Shown here: positions 9,581 through 17,765 of the stretch, piece after piece
Layout of the letters: each line of letters begins with the position of its first letter
How positions within the stretch are numbered: the stretch's first letter is position 1
Assembly: GCA_001296005.1 (NCBI GenBank)
Contig: LJHR01000035.1
Location: 124,001 to 188,000, forward strand
Origin: an alpha proteobacterium AAP38
GTDB taxonomy: Bacteria; Pseudomonadota; Alphaproteobacteria; Azospirillales; Azospirillaceae
Reading direction: 5' to 3'
DNA: 64,000 nucleotides
Notes under the pieces: model-generated
Told to the model about the DNA's origin: nothing
Databases searched by the model: none
What the model saw: the letters and a program-made list of their open reading frames with translations, nothing else
Translations under genes and position numbers: made by a program

Positions 9581-10257
9581 CAGGCACCCTCCTCATGCAC
9601 GCGGAACAGCAGGCGCAGTTGCCCCGCCTCCATCCCCTTCTCCAACCCGACCGACAGCCAGGCGGGATTGGCACCCAGCGCCGATACGGCACGGGCCAGG
9701 GCACCGGCGCGCGCCACCAGCGGCGCCGTATCCTCCACACCCTTCGTGGCGAACAGAAACTCCGCCCGTACCGAGACGCCGCGCGGCCGGTTCTCCAGCG
9801 CGCGGGCGATGCGGTCCATCATTCCCTGCTGGCTGGGCCGGATCGCCAGACCATCGCCCGCAAACAGGTTGGAGGCCGGCATGGTGACGTGCAGGGTACC
9901 CGTCTCGGTTCCCGCCTCCACCTTGGCCAGCGGCAGTTCGGCGCGGATCAGATCGCCCAGATCCTGGACGGCGCGCGCCGCCTCGCGCCGGGCCTGCTGC
10001 CGGTCGCCGGGGGAGCCTGTCAGCAGCGCCTGGGTGGAAAAAGCGTCATCCACGCTGCGGATGACAGCGCCCACCTTCTCGTCATGGAAATGAGAGATGC
10101 TGTTCAACAGGATGAAAAAGGCCAGCAGCAGGATGAAGACGCCGAGATAAAGAAGCGTCGCCCCTTCCCCGCCCTCGCCACGGTCACCGGACGCGCCGAA
10201 CCGCAGGGGAACCGCCATATCAGGTTCGGTGCTGCCGGATGTGTGCGTCTCGGGCAT
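9580..10257 (-). CDS. MotB/OmpA-like membrane protein lacking the channel Asp
   Basis: A 225-aa protein with a Gly-rich cytoplasmic N-terminus, one transmembrane helix at ~34-53 (LLYLGVFILLLAFFILLNS) and a periplasmic part. The periplasmic part is weakly like the MotB/OmpA fold (AIRPSQQGMMDRIARALENR, ARAGALARAVSALG). The membrane helix has no Asp, so it cannot serve as a MotB proton site. It sits between cheZ and the MotB-like gene that has the Asp, with stops and starts touching. A structural partner of that protein is inferred. Homology is distant and I give no gene name. Confidence 0.7.
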   Translation of the reverse strand: MPETHTSGSTEPDMAVPLRFGASGDRGEGGEGATLLYLGVFILLLAFFILLNSISHFHDEKVGAVIRSVDDAFSTQALLTGSPGDRQQARREAARAVQDLGDLIRAELPLAKVEAGTETGTLHVTMPASNLFAGDGLAIRPSQQGMMDRIARALENRPRGVSVRAEFLFATKGVEDTAPLVARAGALARAVSALGANPAWLSVGLEKGMEAGQLRLLFRVHEEGA

Positions 10258-10263
10258 TCAACC

Positions 10264-10911
10264 TCAATCAAACAGGCTGTCGATGAAGGCCTGGTCGATG
10301 CCGGCGCCCGGCATCGACGGACCGTTCAGCAGCTTGGCATCAGACGGCGCCTCGGGGGCGGCTTTCTCCATGGTGGGATGGCGGCGCTGCACTTCCTCAC
10401 CCAGGGCGACCAGCAGGACTTCCACCTTCTGTTCGATATGTTTCAGGGCGCGGACCACCTTGGTGATGCGCTGGCCGGTAATGTCCTGGAAGTTGCAGGC
10501 CTCATAGATGCCGGTGGTGATGTCCATAAGCTTGTTGGACACTTCCGCCGGCACGTCACCGGCCAGGGCCATCATCTGGTCACAGGCATCCATGATGCGG
10601 TTCGTGGCATCTTCCGTGGCGCCGACAACGGCGTCCAACTCGTCGGTAGCCAGCGGAATATGCTCTGAATGGATGTCCGCCGGCTGAATGCTGGCGATTT
10701 CCTTCTTGGCGTTATTGATGAACCGGGCCAGCCCCTCCAGTTCTGCATAGAGATGCAGGTCATGCTGGCCCATGTCGCCGCCCATGGAGGACAGGACGGA
10801 TGCGACGATGGTCGCCACTTCTTCGCGCGACAGCGGCTGCCGCGCCTCAGCGCGGGCATTATCCAGCCGTTCCTGGAGCACGGGATCGGCGGCGGTGGCG
10901 GTGCGGAACAT
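10264..10911 (-). CDS. cheZ: Chemotaxis phosphatase CheZ (flagellar-operon copy)
   Basis: About 215 aa from the ATG at 10911, preceded by AAGGTG at good spacing; an upstream TTG at 10950 would add 13 residues but has no ribosome-binding site. The long helical hairpin ends in NFQDITGQRITKVV. From the ATG start the catalytic Asp and Gln fall at D143 and Q147, as in E. coli CheZ. The extreme C-terminus (IDQAFIDSLFD) looks like the CheY-docking helix. It removes phosphate from CheY-P to set motor switching. It lies between motE and the MotB-like genes. A second CheZ is encoded at 39773-40663. Confidence 0.9.
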   Translation of the reverse strand: MFRTATAADPVLQERLDNARAEARQPLSREEVATIVASVLSSMGGDMGQHDLHLYAELEGLARFINNAKKEIASIQPADIHSEHIPLATDELDAVVGATEDATNRIMDACDQMMALAGDVPAEVSNKLMDITTGIYEACNFQDITGQRITKVVRALKHIEQKVEVLLVALGEEVQRRHPTMEKAAPEAPSDAKLLNGPSMPGAGIDQAFIDSLFD

Positions 10912-10998
10912 CAGGACACCTTCAAAGCGCGAGTACTTCGGGGCCGGCAAGGGCCGGGGTCAGACGGGGGATGGGCTCCCCTGGGGGCCTTCATACAA

Positions 10999-11976
10999 TC
11001 ATTCGGGCACTGTTGGCAGCCTCTTCCGTGCAGCCAGAAGGATGGTGACCTCTTGCGCCCGTTTCTCGTCCATGGCGGCGAATACAGGGGCAACCTTGGC
11101 TTCCTTCATGCGGCTGATCACGTTCAACAGCACGTCGTTTTCCAGATTGTTGAAAATCTTGGCGGCGTCGGCGGGCTTCATCGTCTCGTAAATCTTCACA
11201 AGACTGTCCAGCTGCGCCTGCTGTTCGGCGTTGGCCTGAGTCAGAAGACCCTGGATTTCCTTCTTCAGGTTCTGAAGCTCGGTGATTTTCTGGTCGAATC
11301 GCGTCTCGGCGGCGGTCAGCATCGCCTCGCGCTGATCCAGTTCCCGTCCACGGCTATCCAGCTGCTCCCGCCGTTCCTGCAGCCGTTGCAGGATTTCAAC
11401 CTCGGTGGGGGTGAAGCCCTGGCCGGGCGCGCCGGACGGGGCCGGGCTGTTGGGATCGGCGGCGGGCGCTGTGGCGGGGGTCTTCTGGGCATGATCACCC
11501 GCCGCTGCCGGCTGCGCATGTTCCCCCCCGGCGGCGGGCGGGGTCTGGGCCTGCTGCTGCTCCGCCTCCGCCACTTGAACCGGTGCTGCCGGCCCCCCTG
11601 CGGAGGCGACAGCGGGCTTGGCGGGTGCCACAGCGACGGCATTGGCCTGCTTGGTTTCCGGCAAACCCTGTGGTGCTGCCTCTTCTGCAATCGAAGTGGG
11701 GATCAGCGACAGGCCCTTGCCCGTCGTTACCGTCAGCCAGATATCCCCAACCTTGAAGCCCAGAACCAGCGTCGCAACAAAGATCGTGGCCGGCAGCAGA
11801 CCGGGCCGCATCAGGGCGCGGCGCGCCTTGGGCGGCTTGGGTGCCGGCTTGCCCCGTGCGGCGGGGCGCGCGCCGGGTTTCGCAGCGGGCTTGGCACCGG
11901 CCTTCACGGCTTGTTTGGCCGCCGGTTTGGCGGGGCCGGGGGCGGCCCCGGCGGCTGGCGTGGGAGCGTCGGTCAT
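10999..11976 (-). CDS. motE: MotE-family flagellar motor protein
   Basis: A 325-aa protein with a Lys/Ala/Pro-rich cytoplasmic N-terminus (1-55), a transmembrane helix at ~58-76 and a Pro/Ala-rich linker. A coiled coil follows (EILQRLQERREQLDSRGREL, then AETRFDQKITELQNLKKEI). The C-terminal domain of the MgtE-N/MotE type contains KIYETMKPADAAKIFNNLE. In rhizobia MotE is a periplasmic chaperone for the MotC motility protein. The ATGA overlap with the upstream DUF6468 gene and the cheZ downstream place it in the motor operon. No motC is visible here, so the exact partner is unknown. Confidence 0.8.
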   Translation of the reverse strand: MTDAPTPAAGAAPGPAKPAAKQAVKAGAKPAAKPGARPAARGKPAPKPPKARRALMRPGLLPATIFVATLVLGFKVGDIWLTVTTGKGLSLIPTSIAEEAAPQGLPETKQANAVAVAPAKPAVASAGGPAAPVQVAEAEQQQAQTPPAAGGEHAQPAAAGDHAQKTPATAPAADPNSPAPSGAPGQGFTPTEVEILQRLQERREQLDSRGRELDQREAMLTAAETRFDQKITELQNLKKEIQGLLTQANAEQQAQLDSLVKIYETMKPADAAKIFNNLENDVLLNVISRMKEAKVAPVFAAMDEKRAQEVTILLAARKRLPTVPE

Positions 11977-12512
11977 TGCCGCAGATTCTCCAGCGCCTGC
12001 AACAATTCCTTCTCCGCCCGCGACCGGGGCTCAGCGCCACCGGGGGTCGGGGCCGCAGCCTGCTGCTGGGGCGGCGGTGCTGCTGCGGGTGCGGGGCGCG
12101 GCGATGGGGCGGCAGCCGGGCGCGGGGCGGCGGGTGATGCGGTCAGGGGGGCACCCCCGCCCTGGCCCGGCATCACGGCGGCACGCGCCTTGCCCGACGC
12201 GGCTTCCAGCCGGTTGGCCAACCCATCGGCGGCCTGCACGATCAACTCCATCTCCTCTTTCAGGGTCTGGGCGCGGTTGATCAGGTTGGAAAGGGTTTCG
12301 CCAGACTCATGCGCTGCCCTGCGCATGCCCTTCACGGAACTGTCGGCCTGGGCCGTGGCCTCGGCGAAGCCCTTGACCAGTTCCTCCAGCTCCGCGCGGC
12401 TTTCCTTGACCGCCGACAGCTGCTTGTTCAGGCGCAGGGCGTAAATGATGGTGGCCACCAGCAGGCCGACAATGGCCACGTCCAGCAACAGGGACAGGAT
12501 GGAGGCGATCAT
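11973..12512 (-). CDS. DUF6468-type single-pass membrane protein
   Basis: A 179-aa protein starting at the ATG at 12512, which overlaps the fliM stop by four bases. It begins with an uncleaved membrane anchor (IASILSLLLDVAIVGLLVAT). A helical coiled-coil region follows (residues ~28-105, including SRAELEELVKGFAEATAQ and LINRAQTLKEEMELIVQA), then a Pro/Ala-rich tail. This matches the DUF6468 family found beside fliM and motE in Rhodospirillales. Function is unknown; by position it is likely a motor accessory protein anchored in the inner membrane. Confidence 0.75.
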   Translation of the reverse strand: MIASILSLLLDVAIVGLLVATIIYALRLNKQLSAVKESRAELEELVKGFAEATAQADSSVKGMRRAAHESGETLSNLINRAQTLKEEMELIVQAADGLANRLEAASGKARAAVMPGQGGGAPLTASPAAPRPAAAPSPRPAPAAAPPPQQQAAAPTPGGAEPRSRAEKELLQALENLRQ

Positions 12513-13594
12513 GGCTGCGACTCCGGCTTGGGGGCTTCCTTGTCGATACGCACCGCGATATTGCCGCCCTTGCGGCCCATGCGGCCCAGGAACATCGGCA
12601 CGTCGCCGCACCGAAGCTCAATCGTTTCATCCGGCGCGACATTCAGCAGAACACGGCTGCCCACGCGCCAGGAAAGGACCTCGTTCAGCGGCAGGACAAT
12701 CTCGTCCAACACCGCCGACAGATGCACATCCGTCTGCCACAGCTCCGACGCCAGGTGGGTTTCCCAGATACTGTCGCGACCGAACTTTTCACCCATGAAC
12801 ATCTGCAACAGCAGTTCGCGCACAGGTTCCAGGGTGGCGTAGGGGATCAGCAGTTCCAGGCGCCCGCCACGGTCTTCCATGTCGATGCGCAGCTTGACCA
12901 GCACGGCGGCATTGGCCTGGCGCGCGATGGTGGCAAAACGCGGATTTGTTTCCAGACGGTCGAAGCGGAAGGTCACGGGCGACAGCGGATCGAACGCCGC
13001 CGACAGGTCCGACAGGACCACATGCACCATACGTTCCACGAGGTTGCGTTCGATGGTCGTATAGGGGCGGCCTTCGATACGCATGGCCGCCGTACCACGG
13101 CGGCCACCCAGCAGCACGTCCACGATGGAGTAGATCAGCGCCGAATCGATGACCATCAGGCCGTAATTGTCCCATTCCTCCGCCTTGAACACGGCCAGCA
13201 TGGCGGGCAGCGGGATGGAGTTCAGGTAATCACCGAACCGGACCGAGCTGATCTGATCCAGCGAGACTTCGACGTTGTCGGAGGTGAAGTTACGCAACGA
13301 TGTCGACATCATGCGGACGAGGCGGTCAAACACCACCTCCAGCATCGGCAGACGTTCGTAATTAACCAGCGCCGAGTTCACCAGCGCCATAACGCCGGTA
13401 TTGTCGCCGTCGCCGGCCCCGTCCTTGTCGAAGCCCAGCAGGCTGTCGATTTCGTCCTGGTTCAGAACGCGCGTGGCACCGCCGCCACCGCCGCCGCCCA
13501 TGTCGCCAAAGGCGTCGCCAGCCCCTTCATCCGCCATGGCGGCCCATTCGGCCGCCATGCGTTCTTCTTCACTAAGCTCCTCGGGCCCGGCCAT
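12509..13594 (-). CDS. fliM: Flagellar motor switch protein FliM
   Basis: A 361-aa C-ring component. After an acidic, Gly-rich N-terminal extension, the CheY-P binding peptide LNQDEIDSLLG sits at residues 44-54. The middle CheC-like domain (FDRLVRMMSTSLRNFTSDNV, MVIDSALIYSIVDVLLGG, ERNLVERMV) and the C-terminal SpoA domain (ELRCGDVPMFLGRMGRKGG) complete the protein. The ATG at 13594 has GAGAGG seven bases upstream; a GTG one codon earlier is less well placed. It lies 16 bp downstream of fliL and overlaps the DUF6468 gene. It transmits CheY-P binding into a change of rotation. Confidence 0.96.
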   Translation of the reverse strand: MAGPEELSEEERMAAEWAAMADEGAGDAFGDMGGGGGGGATRVLNQDEIDSLLGFDKDGAGDGDNTGVMALVNSALVNYERLPMLEVVFDRLVRMMSTSLRNFTSDNVEVSLDQISSVRFGDYLNSIPLPAMLAVFKAEEWDNYGLMVIDSALIYSIVDVLLGGRRGTAAMRIEGRPYTTIERNLVERMVHVVLSDLSAAFDPLSPVTFRFDRLETNPRFATIARQANAAVLVKLRIDMEDRGGRLELLIPYATLEPVRELLLQMFMGEKFGRDSIWETHLASELWQTDVHLSAVLDEIVLPLNEVLSWRVGSRVLLNVAPDETIELRCGDVPMFLGRMGRKGGNIAVRIDKEAPKPESQP

Positions 13595-13610
13595 CACGCA
13601 TCCTCTCGCA

Positions 13611-14159
13611 TCATTGCTGGACCAGGAATTCCTTGATCAACACGTCCTTCACCTTCACCGGTGCCGCCGCGGCATTCACCCGCATCAGCAATTCCTCCCG
13701 CAGGCGATACATGCCCGCCGACCCGCGCAGGTCATCGACCTTCAATTCGCGCAGGTAAACCTGGAACGCGTCCGTGATGCGGGGCATGGCCTGATCGATG
13801 GCCGGCACCTCCTGCGGGTGCCCGATCTCCAGCGTGATGCCCAGCTTCAAAAGCGTCGCCCGCCGCTCACCCGTATTCAGGTTGACCAGCATGTCGGGCA
13901 TGTCCTTGAAAATCGGCGGCCCCTTATATTCGGGTAGTTCGGGCTCCTTATGCTCTTCCTCCACATGCTCCTCGCCCTCGGCCGGGGGCTTCTTGCCCAA
14001 AAGCCCGTCGAGAGCGCCCATGAAGTATGCGCCCGCCGCACCCGCCACGATCAGAAGGATGGGCAGAACAATGAACAGCACGATTTTCTTGCCGCTCAGT
14101 TTCTTGCGCGGCAAATCGGCTTCGGTCGAACCGCCGCCATCGGTCTCCATCGACGTCAT
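13611..14159 (-). CDS. fliL: Flagellar basal body-associated protein FliL
   Basis: A 182-aa inner-membrane protein starting at the ATG at 14159, preceded by GGGGTGG. It has a short basic N-terminus, a transmembrane helix at ~26-47 (IVLFIVLPILLIVAGAAGAY), a Glu-rich linker (EGEEHVEEEHKEPELPEY) and a periplasmic stomatin-like FliL domain ending LREELLMRVN..VKDVLIKEFLVQ. FliL surrounds and stabilises the stator units. It is the first gene of the operon that runs through fliM to the TPR protein. Confidence 0.93.
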   Translation of the reverse strand: MTSMETDGGGSTEADLPRKKLSGKKIVLFIVLPILLIVAGAAGAYFMGALDGLLGKKPPAEGEEHVEEEHKEPELPEYKGPPIFKDMPDMLVNLNTGERRATLLKLGITLEIGHPQEVPAIDQAMPRITDAFQVYLRELKVDDLRGSAGMYRLREELLMRVNAAAAPVKVKDVLIKEFLVQQ

Positions 14160-14466
14160 ACTGTACCACCCCTGACCCCGGCCAGCATCCGGCCCCAAGC
14201 CCCCCGGGCACACCCAAGGGATTCCGGCATCGCTGTCGAACCGGAATGATACCAAGCCGATTCAACGCTTTCCACGCATTTACGGTGGTTCAGGAAGAAA
14301 TTCCGTATAATTCGATGCATCGCCGCCGCTCTGGCCCTCGCGCCCCGCATCCATTGCCGGACATGCCTTGTCCTTTTCCGTCCGTTCCTGGTCCGGCGCG
14401 TGCCTTTCGGCTACACTGACCGCCACGTATTGTGCCGGTCATCGCAACCCGGAACCGGAGCATGAA
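14160..14466. promoter_or_regulatory. Divergent intergenic region between the fliL operon and the isochorismatase gene
   Basis: This 307-bp gene-free stretch must hold the start of the fliL operon and of the rightward gene. A perfect TATAAT lies on the plus strand at 14306-14311, with no good -35 at normal spacing. A small inverted repeat GGAA-GAAA-TTCC sits just before it. I find no sigma-54 or sigma-28 consensus, and no open frame with a convincing start. Confidence 0.4.
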
Positions 14467-15045
14467 ATGTCCGCCCGTGATACTGCCCTGCTGGTCATCG
14501 ATGTACAGGAAAGCTTCCGTCAGCGCCCCTACTGGCAGGAAGCAGAGGCAGCCCCCTTCTTTGACCGTGTGCAGGCCCTGATCGATGGCGCCAGGGCCGC
14601 CGGCATCCCCATCGCCCAGATTTTCCACGTCGATCCCGATGGCCCGTTTTCCAAGGCGTCCGGCCATGTGAAGTTGCTGGCGCCGGTGCGGATCACCCCC
14701 GACGCGGTGTTCGAAAAGCCGCGCCACAGCGCCCTGGTGGGCAGCGGGCTGGATGTCTGGCTGGTGGCAAAGGGCGTGCGCCGGGTCATCATCTGCGGCA
14801 TCCGTACCGAACAATGCTGTGAGACGACGACGCGCCACGCATCCGACCTGGGGTACGAGGTCGATTACGTGACGGAGGCCACCCTGACCTTCGCGATGAC
14901 CGACACCAAGGGCCGCACATGGTCCGCCGATGACATCCGGGCACGCACCGAACTGGTGCTGGCGGGTCGTTTCGCGACCATCACCAGCGTGGAAAAGGCG
15001 CTGGCCCGCGCTTTGGATGATACCGGGAAACGGGAGGCGGCCTGA
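14467..15045 (+). CDS. Isochorismatase-family cysteine hydrolase
   Basis: A 192-aa cytoplasmic enzyme of the isochorismatase/nicotinamidase superfamily. The catalytic triad is visible: D12 in LLVIDVQESF, K84 in FEKPRHSAL, and C117 in CGIRTEQCCETTTRHA. The start ATG at 14467 gives the conserved N-terminus at once. Members hydrolyse amides or vinyl ethers (nicotinamide, isochorismate, N-carbamoyl amines); the substrate here cannot be told. It is two bases from a GlxA-like regulator on the same strand, and an aminotransferase follows, which suggests a small catabolic unit for a nitrogen compound. Confidence 0.85.
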   Translation: MSARDTALLVIDVQESFRQRPYWQEAEAAPFFDRVQALIDGARAAGIPIAQIFHVDPDGPFSKASGHVKLLAPVRITPDAVFEKPRHSALVGSGLDVWLVAKGVRRVIICGIRTEQCCETTTRHASDLGYEVDYVTEATLTFAMTDTKGRTWSADDIRARTELVLAGRFATITSVEKALARALDDTGKREAA

Positions 15046-15047
15046 CC

Positions 15048-16043
15048 ATGAACGAGGGGGCGAACCAGAACCGGCAGATCATTCCCGTGCATGTCGTGCT
15101 GCCGCCGCGCGCCATGCTGCTGGACGTGGCCGGCCCGACAGAGGTGCTGCGCCGCGCCGGGGTGGAGCAGGACCGGCTGCGGTTCGAGTTGAACTTCGTC
15201 GGTCCCGACCCGGAAATGTCCAGTTCGGTTGGCCTCGTCCTCTCCCACATCGCGCCCCTGCCCGACCGGTTGCCCGACGACGCCATCATCATGCTGTCGG
15301 GCAATATCGATCCACTGCCGGGACAGGATGTACGGGCCGATAATGTGCAGGAACAGGTGATCGTCGATTGGTTGCGCCGTATGGTGCGGCCCGGCCATCT
15401 GATTCTGTGCATCTGTTCAGGTGCCGTGCTTGCCGCCCGCGCCGGTCTGATGGAGGGCCGGGCCTGCACCACACATCATAGTTCGTATGAGGAGCTGCGG
15501 CAGGCGGCACCCAGTTGCCGCGTCATGGAAAACCGGCTGTTCGTGGAGGATGGCAATTGCTGGAGCAGTGCCGGCATCACCGCAGGCATTGATCTGGCCC
15601 TGCATTTCATCGGGCAGCGCTGCGGCCCCGGCGTGGCGGCGGCGGTCGCCCGTTATCTGGTCGTCTATATGCGCCGCGCCGGGGCCGATCCGCAGCTTTC
15701 ACCCTGGCTGGAGGGGCGCAACCATCTACATCCCGCCATCCACCGGGTTCAGGATGCCATTTCCGCCGATCCGGCGCGGGAATGGTCACTGGCCACCCTG
15801 GCCGACATCGCCCATGCCAGCCCCCGACACCTGTCCCGCCTGTTCCGCGAACATGCCGGCATGACGGTGCCGGATTATGTGAACCGGCTGCGTGTCGGCC
15901 TGGCCCGCCGCATGATAGAAAATTCGCGCCTGGATATGGAGGCGGTGGCCGAACGGGCAGGCTTTGGCTCCACACGACAGCTGCGCCGCGCCTGGGGCCG
16001 CCTGCATGACGCCCCACCCAGCGCGGCACGGCGGATAGGGTAA
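15048..16043 (+). CDS. GlxA-type transcription regulator (DJ-1/PfpI plus AraC HTH)
   Basis: A 331-aa regulator in two parts. Residues ~12-190 form a DJ-1/PfpI amidase-like domain (LLDVAGPTEVLRRAG, then ICSGAVLAARAGLMEGRACT with a Cys at the nucleophile elbow). Residues ~225-325 carry an AraC double helix-turn-helix (WSLATLADIAHASPRHLSRL, VNRLRVGLARRMIENSRLDM). Such proteins often control arginine, glycine-betaine or other amine catabolism. It directly follows the isochorismatase-like gene, so it probably controls that gene and the aminotransferase downstream. Confidence 0.88.
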   Translation: MNEGANQNRQIIPVHVVLPPRAMLLDVAGPTEVLRRAGVEQDRLRFELNFVGPDPEMSSSVGLVLSHIAPLPDRLPDDAIIMLSGNIDPLPGQDVRADNVQEQVIVDWLRRMVRPGHLILCICSGAVLAARAGLMEGRACTTHHSSYEELRQAAPSCRVMENRLFVEDGNCWSSAGITAGIDLALHFIGQRCGPGVAAAVARYLVVYMRRAGADPQLSPWLEGRNHLHPAIHRVQDAISADPAREWSLATLADIAHASPRHLSRLFREHAGMTVPDYVNRLRVGLARRMIENSRLDMEAVAERAGFGSTRQLRRAWGRLHDAPPSAARRIG

Positions 16044-16107
16044 GGGGTTGCCATCCGGCACCTGCCCGCTTCACCATGGTGGCAACCCGCAACAGGACGC
16101 CACCATC

Positions 16108-17496
16108 ATGACGCATCTGGGAAATTCCGCCGGCAGCCGTGACATCGCCTATCACCTGCACCCCTATACCAACCTGAAGGCCCATGAAACGACGGGGCCG
16201 CTGGTGATCGCCTCGGGCAAGGGCGTGACCGTTACGGATGAGGCGGGCAAGGAATATATCGAGGGCGTGGCCGGCCTCTGGTGCACCAGCCTGGGCTTTG
16301 ACGAACCGCGCCTTGTCGACGCCGCCATCCGCCAGATGCGCACCCTGCCCTTCTACCATGCCTTCGCTCATAAATCGCATGAACCGGCGATTGATCTTGC
16401 CGAACGGCTGATTGCCCTGGCGCCTGTGCCGATGAGCAAGGTGTTCTTCGCCTGCTCCGGGTCAGAGGCCAATGACACGGCGGTAAAGCTGGTCTGGTAC
16501 TATAACAACGCCCTGGGCCGGCCCCAGAAGAAGAAGATCATCGCGCGACAGAAGGCCTATCACGGCGTCACCGTTGCGGCGGCCAGCCTGACGGGCCTGC
16601 CGAACTGCCACCGCGATTTCGACCTGCCGATCCAGGGCATCCTGCATACCGACTGCCCGCATTACTACCGTTTCGGGCAGGAGGGGGAGAGCGAGACGGA
16701 TTTCGCCACCCGGCTGGCCGACAATCTGGAGGCGCTGATCCTGCGCGAAGGACCCGACACGGTGGCCGCCTTCTTCGCCGAACCCGTCATGGGGGCCGGC
16801 GGCGTCATCCTGCCGCCCGTCACATATTTTGACAAAATCCAGGCCGTCCTCAAAAAGTATGACGTGCTGCTGGTCGCGGATGAGGTCATCTGCGGTTATG
16901 GCCGCACCGGCAACATGTGGGGCAGCCAGACCTATGGCATGAAGCCGGATATCCTGACCTCGGCCAAGGCGCTGACCTCGGCCTATCTGCCCCTGTCCGC
17001 CGTGCTGGTGTCGGACGCCATCTATCAGGCCTGCGTGGCCGAAAGTGCCAAGATCGGGACCTTCGGCCATGGCTACACCTATTCCGGCCACCCGGTCAGC
17101 TGTGCCGTGGCCCTGGAAACCCTCAAGATTTATGAAGAGCGGGACATAATCGGCCATGTCCGCACCATGGCGCCGCGGCTGCAACAGGGGCTGCGCGCCT
17201 TCCGCGACCACCCGTTGGTGGGGGAGGTGCGGGGCATCGGCCTGATCGGCGGCGTGGAACTGGTGGCCGACAAGGCGACGAAACGGCCCTTCGATCCAGC
17301 CCTGGCCGTGGGTGCCAAACTCGTCTCTTTCAGCCACCAACACGGGGCCATCCTGCGCCCCATCGGCGACAGCATCGGCTTTTCTCCGCCCCTGATCATC
17401 AATCAGGAAGAGATCGAAACGCTGCTGTTCAGGTTTGAAAAGTCGCTGGCGGATACGACGGACTGGCTGGTGCGGGAGGGGGTGAGGCTGGGATAA
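16108..17496 (+). CDS. Class III (omega) aminotransferase, PLP-dependent
   Basis: A 462-aa fold-type I aminotransferase. Key features are FFACSGSEANDTAVKLVWYY (PLP phosphate site), AYHGVTVAAASLTG, ADEVICGYGRTG with D258, and the Schiff-base lysine K287 in TSAKALTSAYLPLSAV. The GLWCTSLG and YHAFAHKSHEP segments are typical of pyruvate-linked omega-transaminases acting on putrescine, taurine or beta-alanine. The start at ATG 16108 is favoured; a longer frame opens at 16048. The GlxA-type regulator immediately upstream suggests inducible amine catabolism. The exact amine is not decidable. Confidence 0.85.
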   Translation: MTHLGNSAGSRDIAYHLHPYTNLKAHETTGPLVIASGKGVTVTDEAGKEYIEGVAGLWCTSLGFDEPRLVDAAIRQMRTLPFYHAFAHKSHEPAIDLAERLIALAPVPMSKVFFACSGSEANDTAVKLVWYYNNALGRPQKKKIIARQKAYHGVTVAAASLTGLPNCHRDFDLPIQGILHTDCPHYYRFGQEGESETDFATRLADNLEALILREGPDTVAAFFAEPVMGAGGVILPPVTYFDKIQAVLKKYDVLLVADEVICGYGRTGNMWGSQTYGMKPDILTSAKALTSAYLPLSAVLVSDAIYQACVAESAKIGTFGHGYTYSGHPVSCAVALETLKIYEERDIIGHVRTMAPRLQQGLRAFRDHPLVGEVRGIGLIGGVELVADKATKRPFDPALAVGAKLVSFSHQHGAILRPIGDSIGFSPPLIINQEEIETLLFRFEKSLADTTDWLVREGVRLG

Positions 17497-17645
17497 GGGC
17501 GGCGGCATGATCATCGCCGGACGTCCGGCATTGCCCGTCATTGCTGACTTTCTGCCCAGCTCGTGTTACATTTTCTTCCATTAGCGCACCTCTATATCCA
17601 CCCGAATTCGCCGCTTTCGGCTTTCGAAGAGGGATCGCCGCGAAC

Positions 17646-17688
17646 TCTGAAACATAGGCGTATTTTGTGTTTCACAGCGTTGCGCAGG
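17646..17688 (+). repeat. 43-bp palindromic intergenic repeat, copy 1
   Basis: The core is TGAAACA at 17648-17654 and TGTTTCA at 17668-17674 (13-bp spacer), followed by CAGCGTTGCGCAGG. It matches copy 2 at 36 of 43 positions by eye, with most differences in the spacer, and the reverse complements of copies 3 and 4 in the same register. Confidence 0.75.
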
Positions 17689-17722
17689 ACGGCGCGCCGG
17701 TGGATGTGAGAGAGGCACGACT

Positions 17723-17765
17723 TCTGAAACATCGGCCCGTTCCGTGTTTCACAGCGTTACGCAGG
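17723..17765 (+). repeat. 43-bp palindromic intergenic repeat, copy 2
   Basis: It has TGAAACA at 17725-17731 and TGTTTCA at 17745-17751, then CAGCGTTACGCAGG. It starts 77 bp after copy 1 in the same orientation. The half-sites and the CGTT(G/A)CGCAGG tail are conserved while the spacer varies, which points to selection on the arms. Confidence 0.75.

Noticed and set aside
10912-10950. TTG start extending cheZ by 13 codons
   Set aside because: It lacks a ribosome-binding site, whereas the ATG at 10911 has AAGGTG at proper spacing and gives standard CheZ numbering.
10669-12444. 591-codon open frame antisense to cheZ, motE and the DUF6468 gene
   Set aside because: It crosses three coupled genes on the other strand, so it is not a real gene.
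14290-14838. 182-codon open frame antisense to the isochorismatase gene
   Set aside because: The plus-strand protein has the full catalytic triad; the antisense frame has no homology.
17646-17765. Possible CRISPR array
   Set aside because: Only two units with a 34-bp gap, imperfect repeats, a variable core inside the palindrome, and no cas genes. It is a palindromic intergenic repeat instead.
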